Source: Novosphingobium mangrovisedimenti (GTDB taxonomy: Bacteria > Pseudomonadota > Alphaproteobacteria > Sphingomonadales > Sphingomonadaceae). From it: a DNA stretch of 64,000 bases. Positions within the stretch are counted from its first letter, which is position 1; the number at the start of each line of letters is the position of its first letter. Below the pieces are notes generated by a model that was not told the origin of the DNA, made no database searches, and worked only from the letters and a program-made list of their open reading frames with translations. Shown here one piece after another: positions 17,563 through 26,852 of the stretch. The stretch is from NCBI RefSeq assembly GCF_025153475.1, contig NZ_JANZXA010000012.1:98798-162797 (forward strand). Direction: 5' to 3'. The position numbers and the translations under genes were made by a program.

Positions 17563-18558
17563 ATGACCTATCTTCGCCTGCTTCAGCATCGCGCGCCCGA
17601 CGGCTCGCGCTCGGTCATCCTCGCTGAAGGGGATGCTGCCCACATTCTCGAAGGTGTCACCACTGTCCGCGAACTCGCCCTGCGCGCCATCGCCGCTGGC
17701 GAGACGCTGGCGCAAGCGGCCAAGGCCTGTCCGGCCGGTCCCGCCATCGACATAGCCGCCGAATTTGCGGCCGGCCGCCTGCTCGCGCCGATCGATCACG
17801 ACGATCCCGCGCACCTGCTGATGGCGGGAACCGGCCTCACCCACCTTGGCTCGGCCGAAGGGCGCGACAAGATGCACAAGGCCGCCACGTCGGGCGAGCA
17901 TCTGACGGACTCGATGCGCATATTCCTGGAAGGCCTGGAAGGCGGCAAGCCCGCTCCCGGCGAAACCGGCCAGCAACCGGAATGGTTTTACAAGGGCGAC
18001 GGCTCGCAGCTTGTCGGCCCGACCGATCCCTTCACCATGCCCTCCTTCGCTCAGGATGGCGGCGAAGAGCCTGAAGTGGCCGGTATCTACATTATCGGCG
18101 AGGACGGGACGCCTTACCGCCTCGGCCTCGCGATCGCCAACGAGTTCAGCGATCACGTCACCGAGCGCCACAATTACCTGTGGCTCGCTCACTCCAAGCT
18201 GCGCCAGGCCTCGCTGGGCGCCGAACTGCTGATCGGCCAGCCCCCCGAAAACATCGAGGGCACCAGCCGCATCCTGCGCGACGGCAAGGTGATCTGGGAA
18301 AAGCCGTTCCTCTCTGGTGAAGCCAACATGTCGCACACGCTGGCCAATCTTGAGAACCATCACTTCAAGTACGACCTGTTCCGCCGTCCCGGCGACGTTC
18401 ATGTCCACTTCTTCGGCACCGCCACGCTGTCGTTTTCCGATGGGATCGCCACCCGGGAAGGCGATGTGTTCGAGATCTCGGCTTCTCCCTTTACCTTGCC
18501 GGTCGCCAATCCGCTGGCCCGCGCCGAAGCGCGTCCGGTCGCGGTGAAGGCACTCTGA
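17563..18558 (+). CDS. FAH-fold AraD1/GguC-family 2-keto-3-deoxy-pentonate dehydratase
   Basis: A 331-residue protein of the GguC/AraD1 branch of the fumarylacetoacetate hydrolase fold. Between a pentonate dehydratase and a semialdehyde dehydrogenase, it should dehydrate 2-keto-3-deoxy-L-arabonate (or -xylonate) to 2-oxoglutarate semialdehyde. Visible markers are LLMAGTGLTHLGSAEGRDKM near residue 85, PEWFYKGDG, the metal-binding PEVAGIYII...G and IANEFSDHVTERHNYLWLAH region, and SHTLANLENHHFKYDLF. ATG 17563 is preceded by GGGAG and lies 61 bases after the preceding gene. Biochemical data for this branch are sparser than for the neighbouring steps, so the exact reaction is partly inferred from context. 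Confidence 0.9.
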   Translation: MTYLRLLQHRAPDGSRSVILAEGDAAHILEGVTTVRELALRAIAAGETLAQAAKACPAGPAIDIAAEFAAGRLLAPIDHDDPAHLLMAGTGLTHLGSAEGRDKMHKAATSGEHLTDSMRIFLEGLEGGKPAPGETGQQPEWFYKGDGSQLVGPTDPFTMPSFAQDGGEEPEVAGIYIIGEDGTPYRLGLAIANEFSDHVTERHNYLWLAHSKLRQASLGAELLIGQPPENIEGTSRILRDGKVIWEKPFLSGEANMSHTLANLENHHFKYDLFRRPGDVHVHFFGTATLSFSDGIATREGDVFEISASPFTLPVANPLARAEARPVAVKAL

Positions 18559-18576
18559 CTCGAAGGCCTCTGATAC

Positions 18577-19503
18577 ATGGACCCTATCCGCATTGCCGTT
18601 GTCGGCGTCGGCAAGATCGCCCGCGACCAGCACCTGCCCGCGATTGCCGGCACGCCCGCCTTCAGCCTGGCGGCGACCGTCAGCCCGCACGACCCCGGAG
18701 CGGAAGGTATTCCGCACCTTTCCAGTCTCGAGGAACTGCTCGAAAAGGGGCCGGCCATCGATGCAGTCGCGCTCTGCACGCCGCCCCAGGTCCGCTATGG
18801 CCTTGCCGTTCAGGCGCTCAAGCGCGGCATTCACGTCTTCCTGGAAAAGCCCCCCGGCGCCACTTTGTCCGAAGTGGTCGCCCTGCGCGACCGCGCGGAC
18901 AAGGTGGGCGTTACCCTGTTCGCCTCATGGCATTCGCGCTTCGCGGCGGGCGTGGCGCCTGCGCGTGCCTGGCTTGCCGAGCGCAGGATCGAAAACGTCT
19001 CGATCGTCTGGCGCGAGGACGTGCGCGTCTGGCATCCGGGACAGGCATGGATTTGGGAGCCGGGCGGCCTTGGCGTATTCGATCCCGGCATCAACGCCCT
19101 TTCGATCCTGACGCATATCCTGCCGCGCCCCGTCTTCCTCAAGTCGGCAACGCTGAGCATTCCCGAGAACCGCGCGGCTCCCATCGCCGCCGATCTCAGC
19201 ATGTGCGACACCGGCGGAGCCGAAATCCACATGGACCTCGACTGGCGCCAGACCGGCCCGCAAAGCTGGGACATCATCGTCGAAACCGACGCCGGCACGC
19301 TCAAACTCTCGCAGGGCGGCGCGGTGCTGACGACGCCCACCGGCACCGAGCACAACGAGGATCTGGAATATCCCGGCCTCTACTCGCGCTTCGCCAACCT
19401 GATCCGGGGCGGGCGCAGCGATGTCGACATGGATCCGTTTCGCCTCGTCGCCGACGCCTTCCTGCGCGGCCGCCGCGAGACGGTTGAAGCCTTTAACGAC
19501 TGA
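18577..19503 (+). CDS. Gfo/Idh/MocA-family pentose (L-arabinose/D-galactose) 1-dehydrogenase
   Basis: A 308-residue NAD(P)-dependent dehydrogenase. The N-terminal Rossmann domain has VVGVGKIARDQHLPA (GxGxxA/G type), and the family Lys lies in FLEKPPGATLSEV. The C-terminal substrate domain includes WIWEPGGLGVFDPGINALSI with the catalytic Asp/Asn region. Length and motifs match the Azospirillum-type L-arabinose 1-dehydrogenase and D-galactose 1-dehydrogenase. It oxidises the sugar to its lactone, the first step, whose product the nearby SMP-30 lactonase would open. It lies 18 bases after the FAH gene in the same operon. Confidence 0.92.
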   Translation: MDPIRIAVVGVGKIARDQHLPAIAGTPAFSLAATVSPHDPGAEGIPHLSSLEELLEKGPAIDAVALCTPPQVRYGLAVQALKRGIHVFLEKPPGATLSEVVALRDRADKVGVTLFASWHSRFAAGVAPARAWLAERRIENVSIVWREDVRVWHPGQAWIWEPGGLGVFDPGINALSILTHILPRPVFLKSATLSIPENRAAPIAADLSMCDTGGAEIHMDLDWRQTGPQSWDIIVETDAGTLKLSQGGAVLTTPTGTEHNEDLEYPGLYSRFANLIRGGRSDVDMDPFRLVADAFLRGRRETVEAFND

Positions 19504-19523
19504 TTCCTCCGGGAGGGGAAACC

Positions 19524-21101
19524 ATGATCAAAACTCTGCAATACACTGCCGTTGCCGCGCTGCTCGGCGCCACGGCGCTGGCCGGTATTGGTGCCACTGC
19601 CGCGCATGCCGATACCAACGGCCAGCCGACCACTGCCGAAATCCACGCCGATACGCCCGGCCCCGTCTATGACAAGCGGATCTTCACCCAGTTCGCCGAG
19701 CATCTGGGCAACGGCATCTACGGCGGCCTGTGGGTCGGCCAGGACAGCCCGATCCCGAACACCAACGGCTTTCGCAACGACGTGGTGTCTGCCCTGCGCG
19801 CGCTTTCGGTCCCGGTGATCCGCTGGCCCGGCGGCTGCTTTGCCGACGAATACCACTGGCGCGAGGGAATCGGCCCGCAGAACCAGCGCCCGGTCAAGGT
19901 GAATACCCATTGGGGCGGCGTGACCGAGCCCAACACCGTGGGCACACACGAATACTTCGAACTGCTGCGGCAGGTCGGCGCCGAAGCCTATATCTCGGGC
20001 AATGTCGGCGACGGTTCTCCGCGCGAGATGGCCGAATGGGTCGAATACATGACCGCCCCGGCCGGAACCCTGGCCGACGAACGCGCGAAGAATGGTCACA
20101 AGGAGCCCTGGAAGGTTCCCGCTTTCGGTATCGGTAACGAGCTGTGGGGCTGCGGCGGCAACATGCGCCCCGAATATGCCGCCGACGTCACCCGCCGCTA
20201 TGCCACGTTCGTCAAGGCACCGGCCGGCACGCGCATCCTCAAGATCGCCAGCGGCGCCAATGTCGACGACTACAACTGGACCGAGACCATGATGAAGGTC
20301 GCCGGTCCGTTGCTCGATGGTCTCTCGCTCCATTATTACACGCTGCCCGAAGGCGGCTGGCCGCCCAAGGCCGATCCCGTCAATTTCGACGAGACCGCCT
20401 GGGCCGACACGCTCCACGAGACCTGGCGGATGGACGAACTCATCACCAAGCACTCCGCGATCATGGACAAGTACGATCCGGACAAGCGGGTCTTCCTTGC
20501 GGTCGATGAGTGGGGGGCATGGTATGCTCAGGATCCGGGCACGCACCCGGGCTTCCTGCGCCAGCAGAACACCCTGCGCGACGCGCTGATCGCCGCCATC
20601 AACCTCGACATCTTCGCCAGGCACGCCGACCGCGTGAAGATGACCGCCATCGCCCAGATGGTGAACGTCCTTCAGGCCATGATCCTGACCGACGGCAGCG
20701 AGATGGTGCTGACGCCCACCTACTACGTCTTCGACATGTACAAGCCCTGGCAGGATGCCACGGTGCTACCCATCGACATCGCGACACCGACCTACACCAA
20801 GGGCAAGTTCACGGTTCCGGCCGTGAGCGGTTCGGCGGTGATGGCCAAGAACGGCAAGATCCACGTCGGCCTGTCCAATGCCGACCCGGAAAAGCCCAAC
20901 ACCGTGACCATCAGCCTCGACGGCGTGAAGGCATCCGGCGTGACGGGCACGATCCTGACGGCACCGGCGATCAATTCCCACAACACCTTCGACAAGCCCG
21001 GCGTGGTCAAGCCCGCCGCCTTCTCCGGCGCGCGCGTCAAGGGCGGCAAGCTGGTCGTCACCCTGCCCGCCAAGTCGATCGTGACGCTCGAACTGCGATG
21101 A
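19524..21101 (+). CDS. GH51 alpha-L-arabinofuranosidase (exported)
   Basis: A 525-residue glycoside hydrolase family 51 enzyme releasing terminal L-arabinofuranose from arabinan or arabinoxylan by a retaining mechanism. Residues 1-29 form a Sec signal peptide ending AAHA, so it is periplasmic or secreted. The (beta/alpha)8 domain contains FTQFAEHLGNGIYGGLW, IRWPGGCFADEYHW, the acid/base Glu206 in GIGNELWGCGG and the nucleophile Glu329 in AVDEWGAWY. The C-terminal part is the usual beta-sandwich. It starts behind GGGAGGGG, 20 bases after the sugar dehydrogenase gene, and its TGA overlaps the next GH43 start. It supplies the substrate for the same operon's cytoplasmic enzymes. Confidence 0.96.
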   Translation: MIKTLQYTAVAALLGATALAGIGATAAHADTNGQPTTAEIHADTPGPVYDKRIFTQFAEHLGNGIYGGLWVGQDSPIPNTNGFRNDVVSALRALSVPVIRWPGGCFADEYHWREGIGPQNQRPVKVNTHWGGVTEPNTVGTHEYFELLRQVGAEAYISGNVGDGSPREMAEWVEYMTAPAGTLADERAKNGHKEPWKVPAFGIGNELWGCGGNMRPEYAADVTRRYATFVKAPAGTRILKIASGANVDDYNWTETMMKVAGPLLDGLSLHYYTLPEGGWPPKADPVNFDETAWADTLHETWRMDELITKHSAIMDKYDPDKRVFLAVDEWGAWYAQDPGTHPGFLRQQNTLRDALIAAINLDIFARHADRVKMTAIAQMVNVLQAMILTDGSEMVLTPTYYVFDMYKPWQDATVLPIDIATPTYTKGKFTVPAVSGSAVMAKNGKIHVGLSNADPEKPNTVTISLDGVKASGVTGTILTAPAINSHNTFDKPGVVKPAAFSGARVKGGKLVVTLPAKSIVTLELR

Positions 21102-22162
21102 GCGGGCGTATCGTCCACGGCAGAGGGAAGCGGCCAGCCTTGCCGGGCCGCTCCCTGTGGCTCGGCGCCTTTCTGGCGGCCGCTGCCCCTGCGGCAGCGG
21201 CCGGCACGCAAGCCGAAACGGTGGAAACCGGCACGCTCAATTCCCGGCTTTCGGGCGACCTCACGGCGCATGACCCGGTCATCACCCGCGAGGGCGACAC
21301 CTATTACGTGTTCAGCACTGTCGGGCACTACATCGGCATCAAGACCTCGAAAGACCTGCAGCATTGGACCGATGCCGGTTCGGTCTTCGCCGAGATCCCG
21401 GCATGGGCGAGGAAGGCCATTCCCGGCACCGAAGGCATCTGGGCGCCGGACATCTCCTATGTGAACGGCGAATACCGGCTCTACTACTCGGTCTCCACGT
21501 TCGGCTCGAACCGGTCCGCGATCGGCCTTGCCACCAATGCGACGCTCGATCCCAAAGCTAAGAACTACCGCTGGAAGGATCAGGGACTCGTCATCATGTC
21601 GACCCGCGACGACGACTTCAACGCGATCGACCCCAATTTCGTGTCTGATGCGCAAGGGCGGCAGTGGCTGGTCCTCGGCAGCTTCTGGACCGGGATCAAG
21701 CTGTTCCCGCTCGATACCGCAACTGGCAAACCCAAGCCCGGCACCGAACCTTATTCCATCGCCCGCCGCCTCGTGCCCGCGGGGGCGCCCGATCCGATCG
21801 AGGCCCCGTTCATCTTTCGGCACGATGGCTGGTACTACCTGCTCACCTCCTTCGACTACTGCTGCAAGGGCGTGAACAGCACCTACTACACGGTCGTCTC
21901 GCGCTCGCGGAAGATCACCGGCCCCTATCTCGGCAGGGACGGCAGCGAGGCCATGATGGGCGGCGGCACGGTCTTCCTGCGAGCCGACCTGCAGGAGCAG
22001 CAAAGCTTCCGCGGTCCCGGCCATGCGGGGGTCTTCACCGACACGGACGGGACGACCTACGTCGCCTACCATGCCTATGACAAACAGGCGGACGGCAGGC
22101 CGACATTACGCATCGCGCCGATCCGCTGGAGCGCGGACGGCTGGCCCATCGCAGAATACTGA
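21098..22162 (+). CDS. GH43 endo-alpha-1,5-L-arabinanase-like hydrolase (exported)
   Basis: A 354-residue five-bladed propeller enzyme of family 43. A signal peptide precedes AGTQAE at about residue 35. The catalytic triad is recognisable: base Asp59 in LTAHDPVI, pKa-modulating Asp178 in NAIDPNF, and acid Glu235 in PIEAPFIF. GTEGIWAPDISYVNGEYRLYY is characteristic of arabinanases. It probably cuts the alpha-1,5 backbone of arabinan into pieces for the GH51 enzyme. ATG 21098 overlaps the GH51 stop (ATGA), giving translational coupling. A terminator follows. Confidence 0.94.
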   Translation: MSGRIVHGRGKRPALPGRSLWLGAFLAAAAPAAAAGTQAETVETGTLNSRLSGDLTAHDPVITREGDTYYVFSTVGHYIGIKTSKDLQHWTDAGSVFAEIPAWARKAIPGTEGIWAPDISYVNGEYRLYYSVSTFGSNRSAIGLATNATLDPKAKNYRWKDQGLVIMSTRDDDFNAIDPNFVSDAQGRQWLVLGSFWTGIKLFPLDTATGKPKPGTEPYSIARRLVPAGAPDPIEAPFIFRHDGWYYLLTSFDYCCKGVNSTYYTVVSRSRKITGPYLGRDGSEAMMGGGTVFLRADLQEQQSFRGPGHAGVFTDTDGTTYVAYHAYDKQADGRPTLRIAPIRWSADGWPIAEY

Positions 22163-22173
22163 TCCACCTGCTG

Positions 22174-22210
22174 ACACCCCGGCTCCCCCGGGCCGGGGTG
22201 TCCTTTTTTT
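22174..22210 (+). terminator. Rho-independent terminator after the first GH43 gene
   Basis: The 10-bp perfect stem ACACCCCGGC/GCCGGGGTGT (22174-22183 with 22192-22201) is followed by CC and seven T. It ends the main operon or attenuates read-through into the second GH43 gene. Confidence 0.92.
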
Positions 22211-22247
22211 GAAGGGCGGTACGAACCGCCCACCCGGAGAGGACGAG

Positions 22248-23681
22248 ATGCAATTCACCCTATCGCGACGCGCTTTTGCTGCCGGAGCAGCCATGGTGCC
22301 GATCGCCTGCACGCAGGCAGGCAAGACCATGATGGCGAGCACGCCCGCGCCCGGCGCGCCTTCCGCTTCGGGCATCGTCAACCCGCTGATGAAACAGCGG
22401 GCCGACGCGCAGGTCTTCCGCCACGACGACGGCTATTACTACATGACCGGATCTGTGCCGGAATATGACCGGCTGGTCCTGCGCCGTTCGCTCACTTTGG
22501 CCGGGCTCACCGATGCCGAAGAACGCGTGCTCTGGCGCCACGAGGCCAGCGGGCCGATGTCCGGCTTCATCTGGGCCCCGGAACTGCACCTCGTCGACGG
22601 GCGCTGGGTGATGTACTTCGCCGCTGGCCCCAGCGGCGGCGGTGAGGACGTGTTCCGCATCCGCACTTATGCCGTCGTCTGCGACGGGCCGGACCCGATG
22701 CGCGGCAACTGGTCCGTGCTGGGTCAGTTCCAGGCGCCGTGGGACAGCTTCAACCTCGATTCCACCATGTTCATGCACCGGGGCACGCGCTATTTCGCCT
22801 GGGCCCAGCGTGAACCGGGGATCGAGACCAATTCGAACCTCTACATCGCCCCCATGGCATCGGCGCTCACGCTGGCGGCCAAGCCCGCGCGCCTGACAGT
22901 GCCGACGCTCGACTGGGAAGTCCGCGGTTTCAAGGTCAACGAGGCGCCTGCAGTGCTGGAGAAGAACGGCAAGCTGTTCATCAGCTACTCGGCCAGCGCC
23001 ACCGATGCGCGCTATTGCCTCGGCCTGCTGACCGCAGATGCCGGTGCCGACATCATGGACCCGCACAACTGGACCAAGTCGCCCAAGCCGGTGTTCACCA
23101 CCTGCGAGGCAACCTCTGTCTATGGCCCCGGCCACAACAGCTTCACCGTCGACGAGCAAGGCCGCGACATGCTGGTCTATCATGGCCGCGACTACGCGCA
23201 GATAGAGGGGGACCCGCTGTTCAACCCGGACCGCCACACCCGCGTGCAGCGGCTCTATTTCGATGCGAACGGCAATCCCGATTTCGGCGTGCCGGTGGGC
23301 AACGGCCCCCTGCCCGACCGGTTTCAGGCCGCCGGCAGCCCGGACACCTGGCTCGCCCATGAAGACATGCGTCTTTTGGCAGGCGCTGCCCCTTTGCCGC
23401 AGACACAGTTCCGCACGCTTCCGGCCGAAGGCGATACCGTGCAGCTATCCCCCATCCTTCTGCGCGGCCAATGCCTGAATGCAACGCCCGGCGGCGCTGT
23501 CGCGCTGACCTCAGCCAGCGGCGCTTCCGCCGCGAGCCTGTTCAGGCGAATCCCGGGGCGAACAAAGGACCAGGTGCGCTTCGAATCGGTCGCCTATCCC
23601 GGCAAGGCCATCGCGCCGGGCAGCAACGGGATACAACTCGCCCCCGCCACCGATGCGGCAACCCTGTGGCGGGTATCCTGA
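22248..23681 (+). CDS. GH43-like exported arabinofuranosidase with AbfB-like C-terminal module
   Basis: A 477-residue protein. Its N-terminus has a twin-arginine style leader (LSRRAFAAGAAMVP); a Cys at residue 21 could also make it a lipoprotein, but the lipobox is poor. A GH43 propeller spans about residues 40-350, with probable base Asp53 (RADAQVF), FIWAPELHLVDGRWVMYFAA, the Asp in FNLDSTMF, and the acid Glu in FKVNEAPAVLE. The last 80 or so residues, including VRFESVAYPGKAI and ATDAATLWRV, resemble the AbfB/CBM42 arabinose-binding fold. ATG 22248 follows GAGAGGACGAG, downstream of a terminator, so it may have its own promoter. It presumably removes arabinose side chains. Confidence 0.88.
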   Translation: MQFTLSRRAFAAGAAMVPIACTQAGKTMMASTPAPGAPSASGIVNPLMKQRADAQVFRHDDGYYYMTGSVPEYDRLVLRRSLTLAGLTDAEERVLWRHEASGPMSGFIWAPELHLVDGRWVMYFAAGPSGGGEDVFRIRTYAVVCDGPDPMRGNWSVLGQFQAPWDSFNLDSTMFMHRGTRYFAWAQREPGIETNSNLYIAPMASALTLAAKPARLTVPTLDWEVRGFKVNEAPAVLEKNGKLFISYSASATDARYCLGLLTADAGADIMDPHNWTKSPKPVFTTCEATSVYGPGHNSFTVDEQGRDMLVYHGRDYAQIEGDPLFNPDRHTRVQRLYFDANGNPDFGVPVGNGPLPDRFQAAGSPDTWLAHEDMRLLAGAAPLPQTQFRTLPAEGDTVQLSPILLRGQCLNATPGGAVALTSASGASAASLFRRIPGRTKDQVRFESVAYPGKAIAPGSNGIQLAPATDAATLWRVS

Positions 23682-23785
23682 CTGCCAACAACTCAGACAA
23701 AAAATGCCGAAAAACGCACTTCTGCGGCGCGAACGCCACACCAATGTAGGGTTTCTTGCCTGACGTGCGTTTTTCCCTTGCGCTA

Positions 23786-23803
23786 AATAACTCCGACAAA
23801 TAA
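23786..23803 (+). promoter_or_regulatory. Putative GntR operator before the TonB receptor
   Basis: The core ACTCCGACAAAT (23790-23801) lies 61 bases before ATG 23862. A weaker copy, ACTCAGACAAAA, lies at 23691-23702 in the same gap. Confidence 0.5.
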
Positions 23804-23861
23804 CAGGGCGCCAAGGTTTGACGAGGCATGGTACCGGCCAGCCTCATTGGGAGGGTAGATC

Positions 23862-26708
23862 ATGGCATTCAAGCCAATCACATTCTGTACAACATCCGTT
23901 CTCGCACTCACCCTGGCGGGCGCTGCCCATGCGCAGGACGCAGCAAACAGCGGCGTTTCCGACACCGACGCGCAGGAGATCATCGTCACCGGCGTCAAGG
24001 CGTCGATCATCGGCGCCTTGAACGTGCGCAAGGAATCGACCCAGATCGTCGACTCGATCGTGGCCGAGGACGTAGGCAAATTGCCCGACAACAACGTCGT
24101 CGAAGCGCTCCAGCGCGTCACCGGCGTGCAAGTCACCGACCGCGCCGGCGGCGAAGCGGCCACCATCACCATCCGCGGCCTCGCCGATCCGCTGACCACG
24201 CTCAACGGCCGCAACGTCTTCACCGCCGCGAACCAGTCGTTCTCGCTGCAGGACATCTCCGCCAACCTCGTCAAGCAGATCGACATCTACAAGACGCGCG
24301 CGGCGGACCAGATCGAGACCGGCCTTGCCGGCCAGATCGACGTCAAGACCCGCCGCCCGTTCGATTTCGACGGCTTTGCCATCTCGGGTCTCGCGCGCGG
24401 CATCTACAACGAACAGGCGGACAGCTATAACCCCAATGTCGCCCTGCTTGTCAGCGACCGCTGGGAAACCGGCATCGGCGACATCGGCCTCCTCGCCAAC
24501 GTCAGCTGGAGCAAGACCAAGTACCGCAACATGTCGACCACGGCGGGTGCCATGGTGCCGTTCCTGACCGACGGCAATTTGCTGCAGGTTCTACCGACGC
24601 AAAACTGCCCGACCCTCCCGGCAGATTTTGTTCCCTATGAACGCTTGCAGCCGACAGATTGCCGCGTCGCTTCGCCGTCCAATCCCAAAGGGACGATCTG
24701 GCAGCCCGGAACCGACTATGGCCTTGCGACCGGTGCAGGGTCGACGCTGGCAGTAGGCGACCAGACAGTCCCTTATTACCTTTCCCGCGACGCGGTCTTC
24801 TCATCCGACCTCTACGGCGAACGCGAACGTCCTTCAGCCAACATCGCGCTGCAGTGGGCGCCGAACTCCAGCTCGGTCTATACCGCCGAAGTGTTCTACG
24901 CGGGTTTCCGCGGGCACACCTTCAACTCGCTGCAGTTCAGCTTCGTCGACTGGTGGGGCAATCCGGGGCCGATCGAACTCTATGACGGCACCAATATCGT
25001 CAAGTCGCGCACGGTGGACGACGTCTACGGCTTCAACAGCGGCGACTATGGGACCAACCGCACCGACAGCTACGTCTATGCGCTGAACGGGCAGTGGGAA
25101 CTGGGCGAACGCGGCAAGATCATCGGCGACGTCGCCTATCAGACGAGCACCAACAAGACCTCCTTCCTGGCGATGCGCACCGACCGCGTGGCCAGCCAGA
25201 TCACCGCCGATTTCAACGCCGGCGGCGGTATTCCTTCCTACCACTTTGCCGACGACTCCCTGCTCACCGACCCGAGCGTGTGGAACGTCGCGCAATTCTA
25301 CGACAACGCCAACAAGAACAAGGGCAGCGCCATCACGGCCTCTCTCGACGGCTACTACACCTGGGACGAAGGCTTCATCCGCCGCGTCAAGGCGGGCCTG
25401 CGCTATGACGACCGCAAGGCGTCGAGCTACGTGCGTGCGCAGGACGGCTATCTCGGCGCCTCACTCTCCACCCTGCCTTCGGAAGCCCTGTTCACCAATT
25501 CGGACTTCATGAAGGGCATCGCCGACGTGCCGCACAGCTGGGTCCTCCCGAGCGGCAGCTGGCTTTATGACAACGCCGACTATGTGCGCGAGCTCTATGG
25601 CCTGTCCACCTCGGACGCCCTGTCGCTGACCAAGACGTTCGACATTGATGAAGTCACGATGTCCGCTTATGTTATGGCCGATGCCGAAGTCTCGATCTTC
25701 GGCCGCCCGCTGCAGCTCGAAGGCGGTGTGCGCTACGTGGCAGTGACCACGGACTCGAACTTCTTCGACCGCTACAACGGCGGCGCCCAGACGCGTTCGG
25801 GCAGCCAGTCGCAGAAGTTCCTGCCCAGCTTCACCGCGAAGTACGAGATCACGCCCACCCTGCGCCTGCGCTTCAACTATGGCGAGACTCTGCGCCGCCC
25901 GAACTTTAGCGACATCAACCCGAACTATTCGCTGACGGGCGATCTCACCAATGTCGGCTATGGCAGCGGTTCGGCGGGCACGGCCGACCTGAAGCCGACG
26001 CACTCGAAGAACTACGACCTTGCGCTGGAATGGTATTTCGAACGCAACAGCGCGATCTACGTGACCGGCTTCCGGCGCGAGATCCAGGGGCTAGTGGTGC
26101 CGCTGACGGTGATGGAATACATCCCCAACAACGGGATCGTCGCCGGGGCTACGGACTACTTCGCCATCACTCGCCCGGTGAACGCCTCGAACGGCGTGCT
26201 CAAGGGCGTGGAAGTCGGGTTGACCTACTTCCCGAACTACCTGCCCAGCATCCTGAACGGCCTCGGCTTCCAGGGCAGCCTGACCGTGCTGGACTCGAAG
26301 CAGAACATTCCGATGACGGACTCGGCCGGCAACATCACCGGCGAGACGACCTCGCAGTTCTTCAACGTCTCGAAGTTCTCGTACAACGCAACTCTGGCCT
26401 ATGACCGGGGCCCGTTCAACGCCCGCGTTTCCTACGTCTGGCGTAAGGGCTTCCTGCACAACAACGAAGCGCGCCTGTTCGCCAACCCGATCGGCGTCTG
26501 GTTCAAGCCGGAGGAAAGCCTCGACGTCCAGCTCACCTGGAATGTGACCGACCGCATCGGCCTGACCTTCGACGCGACCAACCTGACCAAGTCGAAGCAG
26601 CAGAACTACTACAAGTTCGGCGACGTGGGCAACGCACAGCAGTTCAACCTCGGCACGCTGCAGCTGGCTCGCACCTTTGCCGTCGGCGCACGCTTCACCT
26701 TCGATTGA
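23862..26708 (+). CDS. TonB-dependent receptor for arabino-oligosaccharides (predicted)
   Basis: A 948-residue outer-membrane receptor. It has a signal peptide to AHAQ at about residue 24, then the plug domain with QEIIVTGVKASIIGALNVRK, ESTQIVDSIVAEDVGKLPDN, VTGVQVTDR and ITIRGL. This form is typical of the large carbohydrate-type receptors of Caulobacterales, Sphingomonadales and Xanthomonadales. A 22-strand barrel follows, ending in aromatic-rich strands and FAVGARFTFD. It starts behind GGGAGGG. A putative GntR operator upstream, and its position between arabinan-cleaving enzymes, suggest uptake of arabinan or arabinoxylan fragments. Two hairpins follow the stop. Confidence 0.93.
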   Translation: MAFKPITFCTTSVLALTLAGAAHAQDAANSGVSDTDAQEIIVTGVKASIIGALNVRKESTQIVDSIVAEDVGKLPDNNVVEALQRVTGVQVTDRAGGEAATITIRGLADPLTTLNGRNVFTAANQSFSLQDISANLVKQIDIYKTRAADQIETGLAGQIDVKTRRPFDFDGFAISGLARGIYNEQADSYNPNVALLVSDRWETGIGDIGLLANVSWSKTKYRNMSTTAGAMVPFLTDGNLLQVLPTQNCPTLPADFVPYERLQPTDCRVASPSNPKGTIWQPGTDYGLATGAGSTLAVGDQTVPYYLSRDAVFSSDLYGERERPSANIALQWAPNSSSVYTAEVFYAGFRGHTFNSLQFSFVDWWGNPGPIELYDGTNIVKSRTVDDVYGFNSGDYGTNRTDSYVYALNGQWELGERGKIIGDVAYQTSTNKTSFLAMRTDRVASQITADFNAGGGIPSYHFADDSLLTDPSVWNVAQFYDNANKNKGSAITASLDGYYTWDEGFIRRVKAGLRYDDRKASSYVRAQDGYLGASLSTLPSEALFTNSDFMKGIADVPHSWVLPSGSWLYDNADYVRELYGLSTSDALSLTKTFDIDEVTMSAYVMADAEVSIFGRPLQLEGGVRYVAVTTDSNFFDRYNGGAQTRSGSQSQKFLPSFTAKYEITPTLRLRFNYGETLRRPNFSDINPNYSLTGDLTNVGYGSGSAGTADLKPTHSKNYDLALEWYFERNSAIYVTGFRREIQGLVVPLTVMEYIPNNGIVAGATDYFAITRPVNASNGVLKGVEVGLTYFPNYLPSILNGLGFQGSLTVLDSKQNIPMTDSAGNITGETTSQFFNVSKFSYNATLAYDRGPFNARVSYVWRKGFLHNNEARLFANPIGVWFKPEESLDVQLTWNVTDRIGLTFDATNLTKSKQQNYYKFGDVGNAQQFNLGTLQLARTFAVGARFTFD

Positions 26709-26716
26709 CGACATGA

Positions 26717-26755
26717 CCGGCCGGAACGCCACTGCCATTCGCGCGTTCCGGCCGG
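26717..26755 (+). terminator. Hairpin after the TonB receptor gene
   Basis: A 13-bp perfect stem, CCGGCCGGAACGC/GCGTTCCGGCCGG, begins 9 bases after the stop. There is no T run, so it may stabilise the 3' end rather than terminate alone. Confidence 0.6.
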
Positions 26756-26758
26756 CAC

Positions 26759-26815
26759 AAAGCGGCTGCTTCCCGGGCTCCTCTCCCAACACAATCCGGG
26801 AAGCGGCCGCTTTTC
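26759..26815 (+). terminator. Terminator after the TonB receptor gene
   Basis: An 18-bp stem with one mismatch (26759-26776 with 26796-26813) ends in a short T run. It follows the previous hairpin directly, and the next gene starts at 26853. Confidence 0.8.
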
Positions 26816-26852
26816 CATTTCTTCCGCAAGGATAATCCGGAGGAGGGCATCA

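Noticed and set aside
15939..18834. Minus-strand frames opposite the semialdehyde dehydrogenase and FAH gene (15939-17564, 17506-18834)
   Set aside because: Shadows without family motifs; the plus strand carries complete enzymes with good ribosome sites.
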